From Lycocorax pyrrhopterus obiensis (lineage: Eukaryota > Chordata > Aves > Passeriformes > Paradisaeidae), in NCBI GenBank assembly GCA_014706295.1, contig JACSVZ010000022.1, forward strand, positions 11,922,830-11,986,829: a stretch of DNA of 64,000 nt. Reading direction: 5' to 3'. The translations under genes were made by a program, and so were the position numbers. The notes below the pieces were generated by a model that worked only from the letters and a program-made list of their open reading frames with translations, had not been told where the DNA came from and made no database searches. Below, piece by piece: positions 60,980-64,000 of the stretch; the stretch's first letter is position 1, and each line of letters opens with the position of its first letter.

Positions 60980-61004
60980 TTAATCCAGCTCTAAGCTGGA
61001 TTAA
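60980..61004. promoter_or_regulatory. Inverted pair of TAATCC homeodomain sites (11-bp arms)
   Basis: TTAATCCAGCT (60980-60990) and AGCTGGATTAA (60994-61004) are perfect inverted repeats separated by three bases. Each arm contains TAATCC, the core of K50 homeodomain proteins (OTX, PITX and GSC families), which are known to bind such sites in pairs. An AAGGTCA nuclear-receptor half-site lies near 61036. Function is inferred. A simple DNA hairpin without regulatory role is the alternative. Confidence 0.5.
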
Positions 61005-61269
61005 TAATGGAACATCCCTTTAACCAAGGGCACGTAAGGTCAAGGCAGAGCTATGTGGATATTCCAGGCTGCTAACCACAGAAGTAATTTTTTTTTTTGT
61101 CCTGTATAGGACCCAGAATGATTTATTTCAGCAGTATTTTTGTTGCTGGACTGAAAGAGGAACAGAGGAGTGGGAACAGGGTGAGACTGAGGGAAGAACA
61201 GGCCACCTGAGAGGTCAGTGGTGGTGTGGGATGTTGGACGAGCAGGTACCTAAAGGAGAGGAGACAGGC

Positions 61270-61500
61270 CAGAAAAGCATCGGCGTTCGGCGGGGGGGAT
61301 TCTGAGGGCGAGATGAGCTCGTTGCACAGATTAAAGCGAGGCAGGCTGGCACGAGGACGCCTTTTGGAGCGACAGCGAGCGCACTCAAGCTGTGTTCGCG
61401 TGGTTCGTGTCGTCACCGGGGCACTTTGATGTGCTCGGCTCGCCCTGCAAACCCCGGCTGTCTGTCATCCCCTCGGCAGCGTTATATAACGCGCTGCTCA
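61270..61500. promoter_or_regulatory. CpG island with a TATA-containing palindrome
   Basis: More than twenty CpGs lie in about 230 bases. At its right end GCGTTATATAACGC (61479-61492) is a perfect 14-bp palindrome containing TATATAA, so a TATA-type core promoter could work in either direction. No donor or coding frame downstream identifies a gene. The island may be an alternative or lncRNA promoter. Confidence 0.5.
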
Positions 61501-63422
61501 GATCACTGACTGGGCACCCTCCGAGCAGCAAAATGCTTCTCCTTGTTACCCCCTGAATAAAGAAGACACGCAGAGACCTTCAGATACTCCCCTCCTCCCG
61601 CTTTCAGTTCAGAGCCTTTAAAAATAAAGTAGAAAGGAAACGGAGGGCCTGCTTTTTTTGCTTCTGCGCGGGGCTGTTTCTGTCAGTGGGTGCTTGTCCG
61701 GAGCCAGATTTCCCCCAGGGTTGAAAGTGATGAGAGAGCAGCCAAAAATGTGGTGGCAGCTTGGGCTGGTTTTGCGTTGGGGCAGTGTCCTGGTGAAGCA
61801 CATGCTGAGGTCAGACCCAGCAGTACAGGCACTAAACCCCAGTGAACCTCGGCTGCTGCTCCTGAAGGCAATAGGAAATTTAGGCAGCTAGAAGTCTGTT
61901 TTGAGGGCTTTTTTTTTTTCCCTTGAATTATTTTTCTCTTCCTTTTCCTCTCTTGAAGGCCAGAAATCAATGCTTTTCAAAGATCCCCTTTGGATAGGTT
62001 TCTGAAGTGTTCTCTTTATTGTCTATTTTAGTACTTTCCCTCCCCATTTCTCCTGCTCTCTGACAAGGGTTGCTGGGGTGACTGGAGCAGGGAGGAAATG
62101 CTGCATCTCACCAGTGAGGGACACGGGGCAAACCTGTCCCTGTGTGCTCCTTGAGTGGGCTGTGTGCACCTCCTGGGGTTATGGGATGTATCTAACCCTG
62201 AGATTGTGCATGCTTTAGGGATCTGGATGGAGGGAGGGCTTCAACTCCAAGGGCAGATGTAAAGAATTCTGTTAGCCTTAGTCTTTGGAGTAAGAGACTC
62301 ATTCAGCCCTGCTTTCTCCACCCTAAACCATTTCGCTCATTCTCTCTGGGTCTTCCTGGCAGAGCCTTCAGCTGTTGGGTGCTTTAACAAGGCTGTAAAG
62401 AGCAAATAATGTAACAGAAACAGCTTGTAAACATCTTAGATTGAGGGACATGACCTTTTCTTCTCAATGCTTCCAGGAGCCTGGACAGCAGCAGCTGTCT
62501 GAGGGGTCCTGCTGGGCACCCCAATTCCACCAGCCCTCGGGCCCTGCACTTTCATGGATCTCACGGTTTAAACTGTCAGGGTACAAGACTTGGATTTGAG
62601 CATAAAGTACCTTAAAGCTTGGACTGCTCTGAGAGAATCGTGCTTGAAACACACGTTGGAGACACATTCATCTATCTATATATACGTATATAAAGATACT
62701 GCTGCTAAAGCAGGCTTATTGAAGATCCCGTCGTGTTTATCAACGATGGATGAATCATTGATATTTTTAATACCGATTCCCCAAAATACTAAAGCCAGCG
62801 TGTTAGGCAGCAAAATCACGAACAGAGCCACGCAGAGATCTCCTAAGCAGGCCAAATGCTTCTCTCTTACCTATAAAAACCCGTGCTGTAAGATACATTA
62901 GCTGTAAACTCCTAACAGATGGGGCTGTAACAAGCTGTTACAGAGCATCTCCTCTGCGGTGGGGTTGCACTGCTGAAAGGTTGCCACGTGGCTGTCTGAG
63001 CCCTCACGCAACTGAGACGAGCTGGAGGAGGAGGCTGTCATCTGTCTAGGTGTTGATGTCCTGCTCGTCACCCGGAGATCGAGCCAAGCAGTTGACCCCC
63101 TGTTAAACTCACTCAGCTCCTCTGCATATTTACACCGTGAGGAGAGTTTCCTCTTGTTAAACATGTGCCTTTGCTGTCCTGAATGTTTCACGGGTGGTTT
63201 GGAGATGGTTTAGAGAGCAGGAGAGGTTTTGGGGCAGGCCACGTGCATCTGTGGCACATTAAAGAGCCGGTTCTGTGGAGGGGTTTTTCCTCTCTCACCT
63301 TTTCAGGTGATGGGGTCCTGTGGGGAGCGAATGAGACTTTATATGGGCAGTGGCTGAGTTGTGTTTGGCACTGTAGATCTGTGGTGTGGTGTGTGCACAG
63401 CTGTGGGGGTGTATACATAAAT
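61501..63422. other. Unique noncoding DNA, no gene recognised
   Basis: Mixed composition without recognised repeats. A short alternating AT-rich run lies at about 62671-62692. Open frames of up to 108 codons have no known domain. Confidence 0.4.
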
Positions 63423-63680
63423 AATCACAGAATCACAGAATCACCAGGTTGGAAGAGACCTTCAGGATCATCGAGTCCAACCCATTCCCCAACACCTCAA
63501 CTAAACTGAACCATGGCACCGAGCACCACATCCAATCTCTTTTTAAACACGTCCAAGAATGGTGACTCCACCACCTCCCTGGGTAGACCATTCCAATATT
63601 TTATCATTCTTTCTGTAAAAAACTTTTTCCTAATATCCAACCTATATTTTCCTTGGTGCAGCTTAAGACTGTGTCCTCTA
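63423..63680 (-). mobile_element. CR1 LINE 3' end with residual ORF2 C-terminus
   Basis: The element's 3' end is at 63423, with two copies of the TCACAGAA-type terminal repeat, followed by CCAGGTTGGAAGAGACC and ATCGAGTCCAACCCATTCC. On the minus strand 63497-63680 stays open in the ORF2 frame and encodes the familiar C-terminal region of the CR1 reverse-transcriptase polyprotein ([12 protein letters not shown], then [10 protein letters not shown] and VFKKRLD). The endonuclease and reverse-transcriptase cores are missing because the copy is severely 5'-truncated. It is a fragment, not a working gene. The preserved frame and terminal repeats make it probably the youngest CR1 copy in the window. 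Confidence 0.92.
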
Positions 63681-64000
63681 CATATACATATGAGCAGCAA
63701 AACGTGCACATGGGTGTATTACAGCTGCATTTGTATATTTGAATAATGAGCAACCCTATTTAAATATGAGAAAGGAACCCTTCAGGAAAAGAAGTTGATC
63801 TGCAATGTGACAAAATAATTGAAATAGCAAACATTAGGACTGGTTTTGTACAGAGGTGACATATTTTATTAGCTCTGCATAATGCCTTGAAACAATTCCC
63901 CTACTCTTTATGACCTAGGATTGCACTCCTACCTGGAGTTTGTCTACACTGTGTTTGAGAAGACAATAAATGTTTTTCCCTGTTTTTTTACTACGTGTTG
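63681..64000. other. Unique AT-rich noncoding DNA
   Basis: AT-rich sequence following the 5' truncation point of the CR1. No gene or repeat is recognised. Confidence 0.4.

Noticed and set aside
1..64000. CRISPR array, bacterial operons, phage, rRNA or tRNA genes
   Set aside because: No regularly spaced repeats, no ribosome-binding-site/ORF architecture and no cloverleaf-forming segment with intact A and B boxes were noticed; the CR1 and SINE content indicates vertebrate nuclear DNA.

Overview
This window looks like eukaryotic nuclear DNA, most likely from a bird. The diagnostic repeats are short 3'-end fragments of CR1, the main LINE of birds and other reptiles. Four are clear (31.68, 34.05, 53.40 and 63.42 kb) and one is doubtful (26.52 kb). 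All are oriented on the minus strand, and the last still encodes the C-terminal end of the CR1 reverse-transcriptase polyprotein. Interspersed repeats are sparse, and I saw no mammalian L1/Alu/B1 sequence, no intact LTR retrovirus and no bacterial gene organisation. The exact species cannot be read from this window.

I recognise no protein-coding gene. Nearly all open frames are short, overlap on both strands and lack recognisable domains. The window therefore reads as an intergenic region or a large intron, with many stretches that look constrained: AT-rich, low-repeat blocks packed with homeodomain, POU and nuclear-receptor-like sites. Calling them conserved noncoding elements is an inference that needs alignment to other genomes. 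The only gene-like structure is a possible spliced transcript on the plus strand. It has a CpG-rich segment ending in a consensus 5' splice site at 43,791/43,792, and a 64-bp segment at 46,631-46,694 with a textbook acceptor and donor.

Layout: 0-1.4 kb, a CpG island and GC-rich low-complexity DNA; 1.4-9.4 kb, unique noncoding DNA with a perfect POU MORE palindrome (5.97 kb) and a p53-like element (8.57 kb); 9.4-10.8 kb, GC-rich DNA, a G-quadruplex candidate and two adjacent palindromes; 10.8-23 kb, unique DNA with a pre-miRNA-sized hairpin at 18.68-18.77 kb; 23.3-24.7 kb, a long inverted repeat and an octamer framed by a palindrome; 25-35 kb, unique DNA with a CRE, a TATA/GC-box pair and two CR1 fragments; 35-43 kb, unique DNA with an old tRNA-derived SINE, a polypurine tract and a CpG cluster; 43-47 kb, a homeodomain/POU/RFX-rich block followed by the possible spliced transcript; 47-61 kb, unique DNA with one unusually long ORF, a GT microsatellite and a CR1; 61-64 kb, a CpG-rich block with a TATA palindrome and the last CR1.

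The observations most worth checking are the 18.7 kb hairpin, the 23.4 kb inverted repeat, the POU/RFX palindromes next to the CpG-linked splice donor at 43 kb, and the paired TAATCC hairpin at 60.98 kb.
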